Shown here: piece after piece, positions 45,080-56,699 of the stretch
Layout: each line of letters starts with the position of its first letter
Position numbering within the stretch: the stretch's first letter is position 1
Assembly (NCBI RefSeq): GCF_027595985.1
Contig: NC_073312.1
Span: 12,343,995 to 12,407,994 of the forward strand
DNA: 64,000 nucleotides
Source: Sorex araneus
Lineage: Eukaryota > Chordata > Mammalia > Eulipotyphla > Soricidae
Direction of reading: 5' to 3'
The notes under the pieces: generated by a model
The model's input: the letters and a program-made list of their open reading frames with translations, nothing else
Told to the model about the DNA's origin: nothing
Databases searched by the model: none
Made by a program: the position numbers and the translations under genes

Positions 45080-47430
45080 GAATTTTCAATAGCCTTCTGA
45101 ACCCCAGGCAGGGGCAAGATAAGTATACCTAAAGGCACATCGGAGATGAAGAGTAAGGAGACTAGAGAAGTTGAACATTTTGCCTTCAAAGGAGCAGCAG
45201 GAAGAATAACTGCATTCCCCCCGCCCCCAGCAGATACATCTCGTTGCAACTATGGGACAAGCTGATGTGGTAACAGCCAAGTTTGAATTGCCGTAAGGAA
45301 GAACGAGTGTCACCACTGATTATTCCCAACACGAGCCCTGTTCTACCTCCTCCTCCCAGTCATCTCAAAACACTCTCTGGTTTTCTGAGCTCTTTGACCT
45401 CCTGCCTTCTCAGTATTAAATGATTCAGTTTTGCAATGAAGTGGCCGAAAGATCACCTTTGCCAGGTTATGTAATCTGGAGTCTGACACTCCTCTAAGGT
45501 GAAATTTGCTTTTTCCTCCATGGGCTTGCAGAGGCAATACCTCATAGCACCAGTGCCATCTTCCTGTCAAAAGTTGACTTCACTTTGACCTAATTAGCAA
45601 GCATGCTCTGCCAGCCTCTTAGGATTCACGCTTTGTATTAGAACCTTCTGCTCTAATTCTTGTAAGAGACAATACTGCGTCTCAGTGATGAGGAATGTTT
45701 CCAAGACCAGATTTGGAGTTTAGCCAACAACTATTGACCCGGGTAAATTTTCTTCATGAATCTTAAGAACTGACCACATCCATAGCAGACACGACAGTTC
45801 AGTGATCCAAGCCTTGGTACCATCGTTGGGCTGATGGCTCCTTTGGGTGGCACTGGCTGCCTCTAGGCTCTCACCAAGAGGGACTGTGAAATGTATCTCA
45901 GTATTCCCATTGGCGCATCAGAAGTGGAGCAGAGCAACGAGAACTTCCTGCAGCCAATATGCCCTTCCTGGGTGTCTGGGATGAGCAGTGATGAGTTGCT
46001 TAGTGGCCTCACCTCACTCCGGGAACCAAAGAGGCCCCAGCCAACAGCCAATGAGTCGACTGTCTCTACAGCCTTCCCCCCCGTGGCCACTTTCCAACCT
46101 TGAAACGTTGCTTGGAGCTCCCAGATCTCTCCTTCTCATGCTGCATAAAGAGCTTGTGCTTATTGCTGTTGTTTTCAGGTCACTGCTTCCGGATGAACAC
46201 TTTGGTCAGTTCGTGCTGTTATGCCAGGGTGCTGTGAATGGCCAACATCTGTTCTTACCTGTGTTTCCATTCATTCACTGATGTCATCTGTACTGAAACA
46301 TTCCACGTCTCCACGCTGCTCTACCAACCCCTGCCACTGGGTCTTCTCTCCCAATGGGAGGCCCATGCAGTTCCACATCTTGGCTTGGTTCCGGACTGGG
46401 AGACTCAGTCTCCTGCTTTCTCTGGTTCAATTTTTCCTTGACTCTTACTGCCAACTGTCTGTAACTTTCCCAGTCAGCTGCAGGAACAGTCTAACACTCT
46501 GCTGCAAAGAAATATTTCATTATGGTAAGGCTCCCACATAATAATAAGGCAAGCGTTTACTATTTACGAAGGGCTAGAATAGAAGCCATTCAAAATGGAA
46601 TTCCCAAAAAGCTGACTAATATCAAACAGAGCAGCATGTGCCGCCTTCAACAGCCACTTAAAGCATGAGCTCACTTACACTCTACGATAGGGGACCCGGT
46701 GAGGAGCCTGTGATGAATTGAGCACAGGCTTCAGAGCGGAAGTGAAGGATATTTAGGTTGGTGTTTTTCTGCATTTATTCATAGGCTCCCTAGAAGAAAA
46801 AGATACTAAGATATAGAGAAGGGAGAACTTACAAAATACAACTTTTATTAATCAGGTAAATAATTTCCATTGGTTGAAGCATCTATATTTAGGAGTTTTT
46901 CTAATGTACATTATTGTATATACAGGCCAACAGGACCTTGTAAGATGGGTATTATCTTTATTATGTGCACTTTGTGCATGGAGACAGAGACAGAGAAGAG
47001 GAAAGAGGGGAGCAAGGGAAAGTGAGAGACATACACGGAGAGAGCGGTGGTAAGAGAGATACGGAGAGAAATGGAAAGAGGGAAGGAAAGAGAGAGAGAA
47101 AGAGAATTGGTTTTCTGGTAATTGATTTCCGAAGGGCACCCATCTGTGACCTCCTCTACCCCCAGTTATTTCCCAGAGGCTTCTTTTCCAACTATCACCA
47201 CTGTCAGGGCTCGACCCCATGTAAATTTGATGGGGCAGAGGAGTCTTTGCACAATTCATTCCACACTACCTCACTTCCCAGGTCAAAGGTCCCCGTGGCT
47301 AGTAAGTACCCACTGTGCCAATCCAAATTCCCCGGAGAGAAAACTGGATCCAACTTTCAGTCTAGGTGAGTTTGCTGTAGACATAGCAGAGGTTGCCGTC
47401 AGTGAGTTATATGCATCTGGTGTTAAACAA
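45080..47430. other. Unassigned intergenic block
   Basis: Includes copy 2 of the direct repeat (45232-45300) and a 70-codon open stretch from 45891. The latter does not look like a family I know and has no splice context. Confidence 0.4.
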
Positions 47431-47439
47431 ACTGTCACA

Positions 47440-47610
47440 ATAGTGGAGGGGTGAAGGTGTTGGCCTGGCATCCCACACACCCTGTTTGGAATCCCCAGTA
47501 CCACACACGGTCCCATGAGCACTGACAGGAGTCACTTCTGAGCACAGAGCCAGGAATAGTCCCTTAGTACCACTGGGCATGACCCCAAAACCAAAACCAA
47601 ACAAATAAGC
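47440..47610 (+). mobile_element. Degenerate type 1 SINE
   Basis: 'ggaatccccagtaccacac' to 'gtaccactgggcatgacccc' with an A-rich tail. Confidence 0.6.
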
Positions 47611-47848
47611 TGACAAATAACAACAACAAACAAAGCTAACTCAGACTCACTGAAAATTATGGTGTTTATTGAGGCAGACTCTGGGGGCAGTGGGAGACAG
47701 GGAGGGGTCTTTTTGGTGGTGGGAGAGCATGGGAACTCTGGGGATGAGTGACATCATACACATAGAGAGGTGTGTAGGTAACCCCCAAATCCCAGAATAT
47801 TGTAAAGGAATGATAACTTTTTAAAAAAGAACTTCCTTGCTTAAAAAA

Positions 47849-47849
<1 letters not shown>

Positions 47850-47897
<48 letters not shown>
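47850..47897. repeat. (GATA)n microsatellite
   Basis: About 12 perfect GATA units. Confidence 0.95.
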
Positions 47898-47898
<1 letters not shown>

Positions 47899-48029
47899 CA
47901 GACTGGAAAGATAAGTAAATAGGCTAAAGTATATATTTTGCAGTTAAGAGGCCCAGTTTTGATTTCCAGAGCACTGATATAGGAGTAATTCTATATGATT
48001 GCTGGATGTGGTTCAAAAACATTTTATTA

Positions 48030-48289
48030 TTATTCTTCACTGTATCACTGTCACTATCATCCTGTTGCTCATCCATTTGCTCACTCGGGCACCGGTAGCG
48101 TCTCCATTGTGAGACTTGTTGTTACTATTTTTGGCATACTGAATACACCATGGGTAGCTTGCCAGGCTCTGAGGTGTAGGTGAGATACTCTCAGTAGCTT
48201 GCTGGGCTCTCCGAGAGGGCGAAAGAATTGAACCTGAGTTGGCCAAGTGCAAAGCAAAAACCCTACCCACTGTGCTATCACTCCAGCCC

Positions 48290-48290
<1 letters not shown>
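48030..48290 (-). mobile_element. Type 2 SINE, left arm of inverted pair
   Basis: Complete reverse copy; its head faces the head of the next SINE across a (GAT)n run. Confidence 0.9.

Positions 48291-48339
<49 letters not shown>
48291..48339. repeat. (GAT)n microsatellite
   Basis: About 16 perfect GAT units between two oppositely oriented SINEs. Confidence 0.95.
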
Positions 48340-48341
<2 letters not shown>

Positions 48342-48344
48342 ATT

Positions 48345-48598
48345 GAGGGCTGGAGAGATAGCACAGTGGTAAGGTGTTTGCCTTCCATGCGGCCAACCTG
48401 TGTTTGTGTTCAATTCCTCTGCCCCTCTCGGAGAGCCCGGCAAGCTACTGAGAGTATCTCGCCTACACGGTAGAGCCTGGCAAGCTACCTGTGATGTAAT
48501 CGATATGCCAAAAACAGTAACAATAAGTCTCACAGTGAGAGACGTTACTGGTGCCCGCTCAAGCAAGTCGATGAGCACCGGGATGACAGTGACAGTGA
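48345..48598 (+). mobile_element. Type 2 SINE, right arm of inverted pair
   Basis: Complete; ends 'gatgacagtgacagtgatt', then meets an L1 poly-T/attgaatcacc end. Confidence 0.9.
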
Positions 48599-48710
48599 TT
48601 ATTTATTGAATCACCATGAGATAGAGCTTTACAAAGTTGTTCACGATTGGGTTTCAGTCATACAATGTTCCAACATTTATCCCTCTACCTGTGTAATAAG
48701 AAAAATTTTT
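48598..48710 (-). mobile_element. L1 3' end, short
   Basis: 'ttattgaatcaccatgagat' and 'gtttcagtcatacaatgttc', about 110 bp. Confidence 0.7.
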
Positions 48711-48774
48711 TTCTTAAGTATGTATCACCAAATGATATACTTTACAGTACAGATTTTAGAATAAAAATTGGGAG

Positions 48775-48940
48775 GAGTCTTTTGGCTACATCCAGATGCG
48801 TTCAGGGCCTGCTCCTGGTTCTATGCTCCATATTCCTTTCTGGCGGGGCTTAGAGGAGCATATAGGGGGTCAAGAATTGAACCCAGGTCAGCCACCTACA
48901 AAGCAATTTCCTTACCCACTTACTATGTCTTTGGTCCCAT
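48775..48940 (-). mobile_element. Degenerate type 1 SINE
   Basis: 'ttttggctacatccagatgc' to 'ccttacccacttactatgtc'. Confidence 0.55.
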
Positions 48941-49130
48941 ACTATAGTTTATTTTTAAAAACTAGTTTTATGATTCAATGTTCAACTTCTCTGCAGGGCA
49001 GTGCCATGTTGTTAGCACAGATGTGTACTATACTCGTAAGTTGACTAGATCCTACTTCGTTTTATTTAGCTTTAAATTTTCTCATACTTTCTTTACTTGA
49101 TGAGCTCCTTTGAAGATATTTCATCTTGAT

Positions 49131-49365
49131 CACTGTCACTGTCATCCCGTTGCTCACGGATTTGGTCGAGTGGGCACCAGTAACGTCTCTCATTGAGAGA
49201 CTTATTGTTACTGTTTTTGGCCTATCCAATACGCACGGGTAGCTTGCCAGGCTCTGCCATGCAGGCTCGATACTCTTGGTAGCTTGCCAGGCTCTCTGAG
49301 AGGGGCGGAGGAATTGAACTAGGGTCAGCTACGTGAAAGGCGAACGCCTAACCACTGTGCTATAA
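49131..49365 (-). mobile_element. Type 2 SINE
   Basis: Complete reverse copy; tcatcttgat duplicated at 49121-49130 and 49366-49375. Confidence 0.9.
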
Positions 49366-49374
49366 TCATCTTGA

Positions 49375-49930
49375 TACAATATTTTAATTATACTTTTAAA
49401 AAATTATGTCCATCTTTTTCTGAAATATCCCATCTCTTTGCACATGTTGTCTTTATTTTCCACCAGATCTAGATTCACGGGTATTTTTAAATCCTTGTAT
49501 GATCATTCCCAAAGCTCTGTAAAATCTGAGTCAAATTCAGTCAATTTTATTTGTTGTCATTTTCTTTCCCCCTAAAAATACTTTATTTAGAATTTCTATA
49601 ATACAGGTATGCTGGTGAAACTTTTTTTTCTTTAGCTTTTATTTGTTGGGGAAAAAATAGAAAAAAGTTTTTAACATTATTGAAGAATAATTTGGTTGGA
49701 TATAGAATTGTAGTTTGGCAGCTTCTTCTTTTTAGCACTTTAAATTTTTTTCTATTGTTTTCTGGACTGATCAGTTTCTGCTAAAAAGTGTTTTTCTTGT
49801 AAACTTTGTTGCACTGAATGTAGTCTATCTTTTTTACCTGGGAAAAATATAATTATAGTTTTTTCTTTATCACTGTTTTTCAGTAATTTTCTTATGATAT
49901 GTCAAGGTATATTTATTTCATTATAAAAAA
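49375..49930. other. T-rich unassigned sequence
   Basis: Resembles reverse L1 ORF2/UTR in composition, but no diagnostic peptide was found. Confidence 0.35.
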
Positions 49931-49932
49931 AA

Positions 49933-50185
49933 GGGCTGAAGCAATAGCATATCCTTGTAGTGCATTTGCCTTGCACGCGGCCGACCCCTTTCGATTCCTC
50001 TGTCTTGGAGAGCCCGGCAAACTACCGAGAGTATCCCATCCACACAACAGAGCCCGGCAAGCTACCCGTGGCATATTCAATATGCCAAAGACAGTAACAA
50101 CAAGTCTCACAATGGAGACATCACTGGTGCCCGCCCGAGCAAATCGATGAACAACGGGATGACAGTGAAATAGTGCTATAAAAAA
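49933..50185 (+). mobile_element. Type 2 SINE
   Basis: Complete head and body; ends 'gatgacagtgaaatagtgct' plus A7. Confidence 0.85.
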
Positions 50186-50736
50186 ACCCAAAACTTTCCC
50201 TTTTCTTTCTCCTGGTATTGTTTCTGCACTTAGCAGAGCCACATTCGTGGTTGTGGTGCACTGGAGAGTGTACACTTGATGTGGGTCTGGGAATCTCGTG
50301 CAGCAGAGCTACCGGGACTGGACTTGGGCCTAGGGGGCTGCATCTGGTTCAAAGTTGAGACCTCAGCAGCTGTGTGTTTGCAGGTGGGTTCTTTTACAAG
50401 TGCGGAACTCTCCGCAGGCCCCTGTTTTGTTTGCTATGTGGGTCTATGTTGATCTTCTTGGGAGTTACTGAATTCCTTCACATGTGGTTTTCTTGTTATT
50501 TCAAATATGAAATGGTTTTTCATCACGTTCTTTCTCTGTCCCTCTCTTCCATTTTTTGACTATTATGTCCTATTGGTGGCTAAAACTATAATCTCCCTCC
50601 CCCGACCCCCATTTTAAGAAACTCTCCATTTGTCACATTGAATGGATTTTATTGATTACTGTAAGTTCACTAATTCTTCTAAAGACTCTAATCTTTTATT
50701 TATGCCATTTGATGATTTTTTTTCATAAGATAGGGT

Positions 50737-52168
50737 TTTTGGCATATCGAATACGCCATGGGTAGCTTGCCAGGCTCTGCCGATAGGCCCAAAACAGTAA
50801 CGATAGGTCTCATTCCCCTGACCCTGAAAAAGCCTCCAATCATTGGGAAAGACGAGTAAGGAGAGGCTACTGAAATCTCAGGGCTGACCTTTTGGAAAAC
50901 AATATGGATGATTCTCAAAAAAATAGAGGTTGAGCTCCCATTTGACCCAGCAATACCACTGCTGGGAATATATCCCAGAAAAGCCAAAAAGTATAGTCGA
51001 AATGACATCTGCACTTATATGTTCATCGCAGCACTGTTTACAATAGCCAGAATCTGGAAAAAACCCGAGTGCCCTAGAACAGATGACTGGTTGAAGAAAC
51101 TCTGGTACATCTATACAATGGAATACTATGCAGCTGTTAGAAAGAATGAGGTCATGACGTTTGCATATAAGTGGATCAGCATGGAAAGTATCGTGCTAAG
51201 TGAAATGAGTCAGAAAGAGAGAGACAGACATAGAAAGATTGCACTCATCTGTGGAATATAGAATAATAGACTATAAGACTAACACCCAAGAATAGTAGAA
51301 ATAAGTACTATGAGGTTGACTCCATGGCTTGGAGGCTGCCCTCGCAGTCTGGGGAGAGGGCCAATCAGATAGAGAAGGGAACACCAAGTAAAATGTGGTA
51401 AGAGGCCACGCAGGGGAAGGGTGATACATGCTGAATGTAGACTAGAGACTGAACACAATGGCCACTCAACACCTTTATTGCAAACCACAATACCAAATTA
51501 GAGAGAGAGAACAAGAGGGAATACCCTGCCATAGTGGCAGGGTGGGATGGGGGAGATGGGATTGGGGAGGGTGGGTGGAATGCTGGGTTTATTTGTGGTG
51601 GAGAATGGGCACTGGTGAAGGGATGGGTTCTTGAACTTTGTATGAGGGAAACATGAGCACAAAAATGTATAAATCTGTAACTGTAAAAAAAAAGAATAGG
51701 TATTGAAACATTATATGTCTGAAACCCAAACATGAACAACTGTAACTGTGTAAAAAAAAATTCTAAAGGAACAGATGTTGCATCACTCTAAAACTAGAAG
51801 AAGGAAGAAACTGAACAAGAAAAGCAATTCCCTCAAATACACAAAATTCTGTTTGTGCAATATCATGATTGTTAGGAAATGACCCAGGGGCAAGGGAATC
51901 CAAACAGCTGGAGTGCATGTCTTACAAGTTTGAGACCCAAAGTTTGATCTCTGTGATTGCCTGAGTCCCACCCCTTCTGAGGACTGTTATGTTACAAACA
52001 TATAGTTACAGGCATGTGATAACGTTAATATGTATTTTGGCTTAATAAAGGAAAAAGTTGAAATAAAAAAATAAAATAAAATCTCAGGGCTGAGTGTAAT
52101 AGAGACGTTACTGGTGCCCGCTCGAGTAAATCGACGAACAACGGGATGACAGTGATACAGTGATACAG
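50737..52168 (+). mobile_element. Type 2 SINE with inverted 5' part, split by L1
   Basis: Bases 50737-50786 are type 2 sequence in reverse orientation; 50787-50887 and 52094-52168 are the forward 3' part of the long variant. The whole is bounded by aagatagggt at 50727-50736 and 52169-52178. The inverted 5' segment fits twin priming during retroposition. Confidence 0.75.
50888..52078 (+). mobile_element. L1 3' fragment with probable 3' transduction
   Basis: Truncated L1 whose frame gives the ORF2 C-terminus, with FDPAIPLLGIYP near the start and WYIYTMEYYAAVRKNE further on, ending at the stop after 51261. A 3' UTR follows, ending in an A run near 51690. About 380 bp of unrelated sequence follows, with its own AATAAA near 52043 and a second A-rich tail. 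A perfect 15-bp duplication (aaatctcagggctga at 50873-50887 and 52079-52093) encloses all of it. Confidence 0.85.
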
Positions 52169-52179
52169 AAGATAGGGTA

Positions 52180-52340
52180 CTTTCAAAGCCTTGGGAGAGT
52201 ACACCTTGCATTGCACACAGCCAACCTGAGTTTGACGGCCAGCACACATCAAGCCCTCCAGCTCTGCTAAGTGATCCTTGAGCACAGAGCCAGGAGTAAG
52301 CCTCGAGCAGAGCCAGATGTGGTCCCCAAACCAAATAATA
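52180..52340 (+). mobile_element. Degenerate type 1 SINE
   Basis: 'cacacagccaacctgagttt' to 'agagccagatgtggtcccca'. Confidence 0.6.
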
Positions 52341-52349
52341 TTAAATACA

Positions 52350-53470
52350 ATCCAGCAGCATTTTCAGGGAAAGTGACGTGTTCATTTGAACCACACCCCA
52401 TCTGCTGCAAAATAACCACTTCATCTCAGGCCTTTGTTCCGTGCTTCTGCAACTGCTTGCTCAGTTTCCGTACCTTGTGTTCAATGTGTGTGGGAAACTC
52501 ATTAACTGACACTTAGACTGTTTACTCTACTTTGCAGAGGGTTTATTGTGAAACGCCTTCCTCAAACAAAGAACCTATGTTTTTTGGGGGCTTTATGAAC
52601 AAAGTGCATTGAATACCCCTGAGCACTGACCAGGAAAGGAGACAAAGAGGCTGTGTTTTCATTTCGAAAACCTTAATTTGGGTGACCTGCCCTTTACTTG
52701 TTCATGTCCCGTCCATGTTCATGTCTTTCTTTAAATACCGAGCACAGTTGATAGGCATATAGACACTGGAACACCTTTGTCTGCTCTTTGACCCTGTTAT
52801 TTAAGTCTTCCCATGACTTAAAAAAAGCTGATGACCTTATTCTTCTGCAACTTGATATTTTTAGTCGTATTTGACTGAATGCTTAACATCATGGTTATTA
52901 CTTTGTTTACTGCGCGGTTCTTTTGTCTTCCCTTCAGACTGTTGTTCTCCGTCAATTATGCTACTTAAGGTCAGTTGGATTCCTTCCAGGCTTGTTGTTA
53001 AGGCAGGGGAGTAGCTTTCATTCTGTATTTTTGCTTTCTACCCTGAGGTGACCTATAGGCACCTGATGACTTAAATAGTCACCAGTGAATCCTCACTGTT
53101 CTTCCCTGGCCAGAACCCAAATCTCTGCCATCCCCGTGTGACCCCTACACCCGGTCCAGCTTTTAACTGTCCCTGTAGCCGCCTCTCTGGACCTTCTCCC
53201 CATCCTTGCATACCCTCAGACTCTGCAAACTCTCAAGAGGGACTTTCGCACAGATTCCCAGCGCACTTTCTTCACGGCGTTTCTTCCACATCACAACCCG
53301 GCGCTTTGTCCCAAGCCTTCTACCCTAGCCTCCAGGACTGTGACTTTTTTCTCCTAGGGAAGGAATCCTCCAAACTCTTGCTTAAGTTCCTTCCACCTTC
53401 GCCCGCGGTGTGCAGATCTCTAATCACGGACCAGACGTCCGTGGGACGCACCTTCTTGGCTTCCCCATTG
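52350..53470. other. Unassigned intergenic sequence
   Basis: No SINE head. A 186-codon frame (53138-53698) covers part of it but runs through a reverse SINE remnant and a CpG-rich patch, so it is not taken as a gene. Confidence 0.4.
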
Positions 53471-53479
53471 GAGGGACGG

Positions 53480-53560
53480 GCTCCAATGGCAGTGGCGGGG
53501 ATCGAACCAGGTCCTCACGTATGCAAAGCAAGAGCCTCACCTGCGGCCCGACCCTCCTCC
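53480..53560 (-). mobile_element. Type 1 SINE remnant
   Basis: Reverse B box 'ggggatcgaaccaggtcctc' and 'caaagcaagagcctcacctg'. Confidence 0.45.
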
Positions 53561-53714
53561 ATCCTCGCTCGCGCCCGCCCCCGCGCCCCTGCGTCCTCCT
53601 CGCACGCAGCCCCTGCCCGCCCCCACCTCTGCCTCCTCGCACGCGGCCCGGAACGGGACCCTAACGCGGCAGCAGAACCATCTCGGCCCACAGTATGACT
53701 TTGTGTGTGTGTTG

Positions 53715-53830
53715 GGGGCAGGGGCTGGGGGTTGGGGGACGGGTTGGGGTCACTTCCCTTGATGCTCAGGGGCTGGTCCTGGCTCGGGAGTGACCTAGCG
53801 GTACTGCAGCCTGCTGCATGCAAGAGCATT
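53715..53830 (-). mobile_element. Degenerate type 1 SINE
   Basis: 'ttggggtcacttcccttgat' and 'tgctcaggggctggtcctgg'. Confidence 0.5.
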
Positions 53831-53899
53831 GCTTGAAGGCTTCTACTGGTGGCCGTTTTTCTAACGGTTTTGCTTTTTGTTTGTTTGTTTTTTTGTTTT

Positions 53900-54030
53900 T
53901 CAGATGTCACACCGGTGCTCAGGGATCACTCCTGGCGGGACTCGGGGGACCCTCTGGGGTGCCGAGGTTGGAACCCAGGTAGGCCGAGTGCAAAGCAAGT
54001 GCCCTGCCTGCGGTGCTGTCTCTAGGGTCC
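53900..54030 (-). mobile_element. Type 1 SINE, diverged
   Basis: 'ggtgctcagggatcactcct' to 'gccctgcctgcggtgctgtc'. Confidence 0.7.
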
Positions 54031-54039
54031 GAGGGTCGC

Positions 54040-55160
54040 TCCTGAACAGGGTCAGAGCCAGGTGGTGCTGTCCACACAGCGGGGCTTGTCCGTCTCAGGG
54101 CAGCTGGGAGAACATGGGCAGATTCTCGGAGGGCGGGTGGATGGGGGGGGGCGGATAAAGGCTGTTACTCGGGTCACGCTTGCTGAAGGTCCAAGCAGAC
54201 ACTGGTGAGGGCCACTGTCCTGCTGCAGAAATGAACTGTGGCTGCCAGGGGCCATCACTGCTTCCACCCCCTTCCCTGTCGGATCCTACTTGCCCCCGGG
54301 GAATCACCGCCTCCTTCTAGAGGGCCTCCAGGATCTGCAGGACCAGCCTGTCCTGGGTTTTCTGGTCATCTAGAACCAGACTCACGGACACGCTTATGTA
54401 CTACTGACCCCACTGATGGTCAGGGACTCCCTCCACCGCTGACGCTCCTGACCTAGGTGTGTGCAGGTCCCTCACCCTGCTGGCCGCGGGAGAGACTGTC
54501 CACGGTTGTAGGAAACTGCAGTCGGTGGGAGTGATGACCCGCTACCTAAGCCCCGCACACGACACACCGCACGTCTCTGCCCAGGTAACTGGGGACAGCC
54601 CCCGACAGGCAGGTTTGGGGAGAAACGGGCCTTGCTTGCTATCCTCCTCTCTTCTGGGTCTGACCCGTGCCCCGCCTTCTTTGTCTTCCGTTGTTGATGT
54701 CAGCTGCATCCAGGGTACCTCCCGAACCCTAAACCACTCTCCACCGAAGCGGTGAGGACAGCTCTCTGGGTACCCGCCTCAGCACTTGGGTTCTCTGACC
54801 AGGCCTGGTACCCCAAAGTGAGAGCGGCTGGGGGGGCCAGGGCAGGGCAGCAACGTTGATGGGCTAAAGAGTTGGGGAGGCCAATCCTGGCGTGAGGGCG
54901 CAGCCAGTGATGCCCAGGATAGGGGGCATCCAGGTGGGGACGTCCATTGGGGGCCAGTGTTGCCCCGGGCAGCCCACCTCATGGTACTTGTTTTTAAACT
55001 CTTTCCTTTTTGATTGCTTTTTAGATTTCTTTTTAAGCTTTAGTGTTGTTTTAATACAGCATGTACCGGTCTGGATTTCAAACAATCGTTTCTGTTTGAT
55101 ACGTGCTCAACTTCCTTTCTCTATGGAGTTATGACTACCCATAAAAGTGTTCCCAGAGCT
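54040..55160. other. Unassigned intergenic sequence
   Basis: G+C-moderate, no exon or element recognised. Confidence 0.4.
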
Positions 55161-55164
55161 ACCG

Positions 55165-55290
55165 TATGCGATCATGGCACCCCCATGTAGTCCTCCCAAG
55201 CGCAGTCACAGGTAATTTGAGCACAGCACCAGGAGTAATCTTGGAGCATCCCCAGGGGTTCCCAGCTGTGATGGCCTCAGGTGTTTCTCT
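55165..55290 (+). mobile_element. Degenerate type 1 SINE
   Basis: 'cagcaccaggagtaatcttg' body remains. Confidence 0.4.
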
Positions 55291-55835
55291 CTCCTCCATG
55301 TTTCTCTCTCTGAGCGCGCCTGGTTGTTTTACATTAGACCTTCTCATCCCATTGTTCATTTATTTTGAACTTTTGTCTCTTAACATTTCAGAGCTGTATT
55401 CACAGTAGTTCCTTAACATCTATCTTCCATTGTGCGGATTCTTTCTTTGCATCCAGCTAAATTTTTTGGTTATCCACTAAATAAATTTGCAGTTGATATT
55501 TTAAGTTTTTATTTGGTTTCTTTTGAAATGTATCTTCTCACGGGGGGACTCTTTCTCCCCAGCTGAACTTAGGAACCCAGGGTTTATCCCTTGCGGTACT
55601 GTCTGAATAGAGTAAGCTAAGTGTCCTCACACTCCTTTGAAAATATGGTGCTGATCAGGTCTAGTGGGACTGGGGTTGACCAGAACTACCTCTGAGGTCA
55701 CCAGGACTATACCCAGATGTGTTTGAGGTCACCAGGCATTAACTCACACTCCCTCGTGTGGACTCAAGCCCTTTGAGCTATCTTCTGACCCTTTACGTGC
55801 TTGGTTAGTTTTCATGGTCTCTTGACTCATTTTTG

Positions 55836-56075
55836 ATCTGTCGCTGTCACTGTCATCCCGTTGCTCATCGATTTGCTCAAGCAGACACCAGTAACATTTC
55901 TCATTGTGCGACTTATTGTTACTGTTTTTGGCATATCAGATACACCACGAGTAGCTTGCCAGGCTCTGTCGTGCGGGTGCGATACTCTCGGTAGCTTGCC
56001 AGGCTCTCGAGAGGGGCGGAGGAATTGAACATGGGTTGGCCGTGTGCAAGGCGAATGCCCTACCACTGTGCTATT
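55836..56075 (-). mobile_element. Type 2 SINE
   Basis: Complete reverse copy, 'ctgtcactgtcatcccgttg' to 'gaatgccctaccactgtgct'. Confidence 0.9.
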
Positions 56076-56121
56076 ATTTCTTTATTTATAATTCATGTCT
56101 TATTTTATATTCCTTTGTCTG

Positions 56122-56280
56122 GTGTTTTGTTTTGGGGTCACACCTGGCAGTACTTGGTAGTGACTTTGTGCTGAGAGGTCACTCCCAGTGCCGCTTGGGG
56201 ACTAGGCAGGGCTAGGGACGGAATCCAGGCCCCCTGCACACAAAGCATGAGTTCACCCCTTGAGCTATCTTGCCAACCCA
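56122..56280 (-). mobile_element. Diverged type 1 SINE
   Basis: 'ttttggggtcacacctggca' to 'cttgagctatcttgccaacc'. Confidence 0.7.
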
Positions 56281-56285
56281 TACAT

Positions 56286-56600
56286 TCCTTAAAAAATTTT
56301 TTTAAATTTAATTTTATTTAAAAAATTTAAAGTACTTTGTTACATTCAATATTCCAACACCAATCCCACCACCATTACACCTACTCAACATTTTATTTCA
56401 AATGTTTCCACCCTGACCCCCAAACCCTATCCTCAAAGCAGGACCTAAATAATTTATTTTGTATTGCTTGTTATGAATAATCTGCTAAAAGTGATCCAAA
56501 AAGTTTCCTTGGAGGAAAGTATGTGAAGATTGTGGTATCTCACCCTGGAGCCAGTAAGCCCGTGAGTTAAGAGATTACTTATATACAAAATGTTACACAG
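56286..56600 (-). mobile_element. L1-like 3' UTR repeat, second subfamily
   Basis: Same landmarks as 27767-28425: 'aacaccaatcccaccaccat' and 'ttgtattgcttgttatgaa'. Confidence 0.55.
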
Positions 56601-56699
56601 CCGCAAATGCAGCCACGTGCTCCAGGAATTCTAAAATTTTAAATACAGTTATACAGCTGAGGTTAATTTAATTTTTTTTAAACTGGATGGTTGTGTGAA

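Noticed and set aside
45891-46103. A 70-codon frame that looked protein-like
   Set aside because: No family recognised, no splice sites, and nearby sequence shares fragments with other repeats in the window.
51000-51261. Apparent coding exon with a conserved peptide
   Set aside because: It is the C-terminus of L1 ORF2 within a 5'-truncated, flanked insertion, not a host gene.
53138-53698. A 186-codon plus-strand frame
   Set aside because: Overlaps a reverse SINE B box ('ggggatcgaaccaggtcctc') and a CpG-rich patch; no recognisable family.
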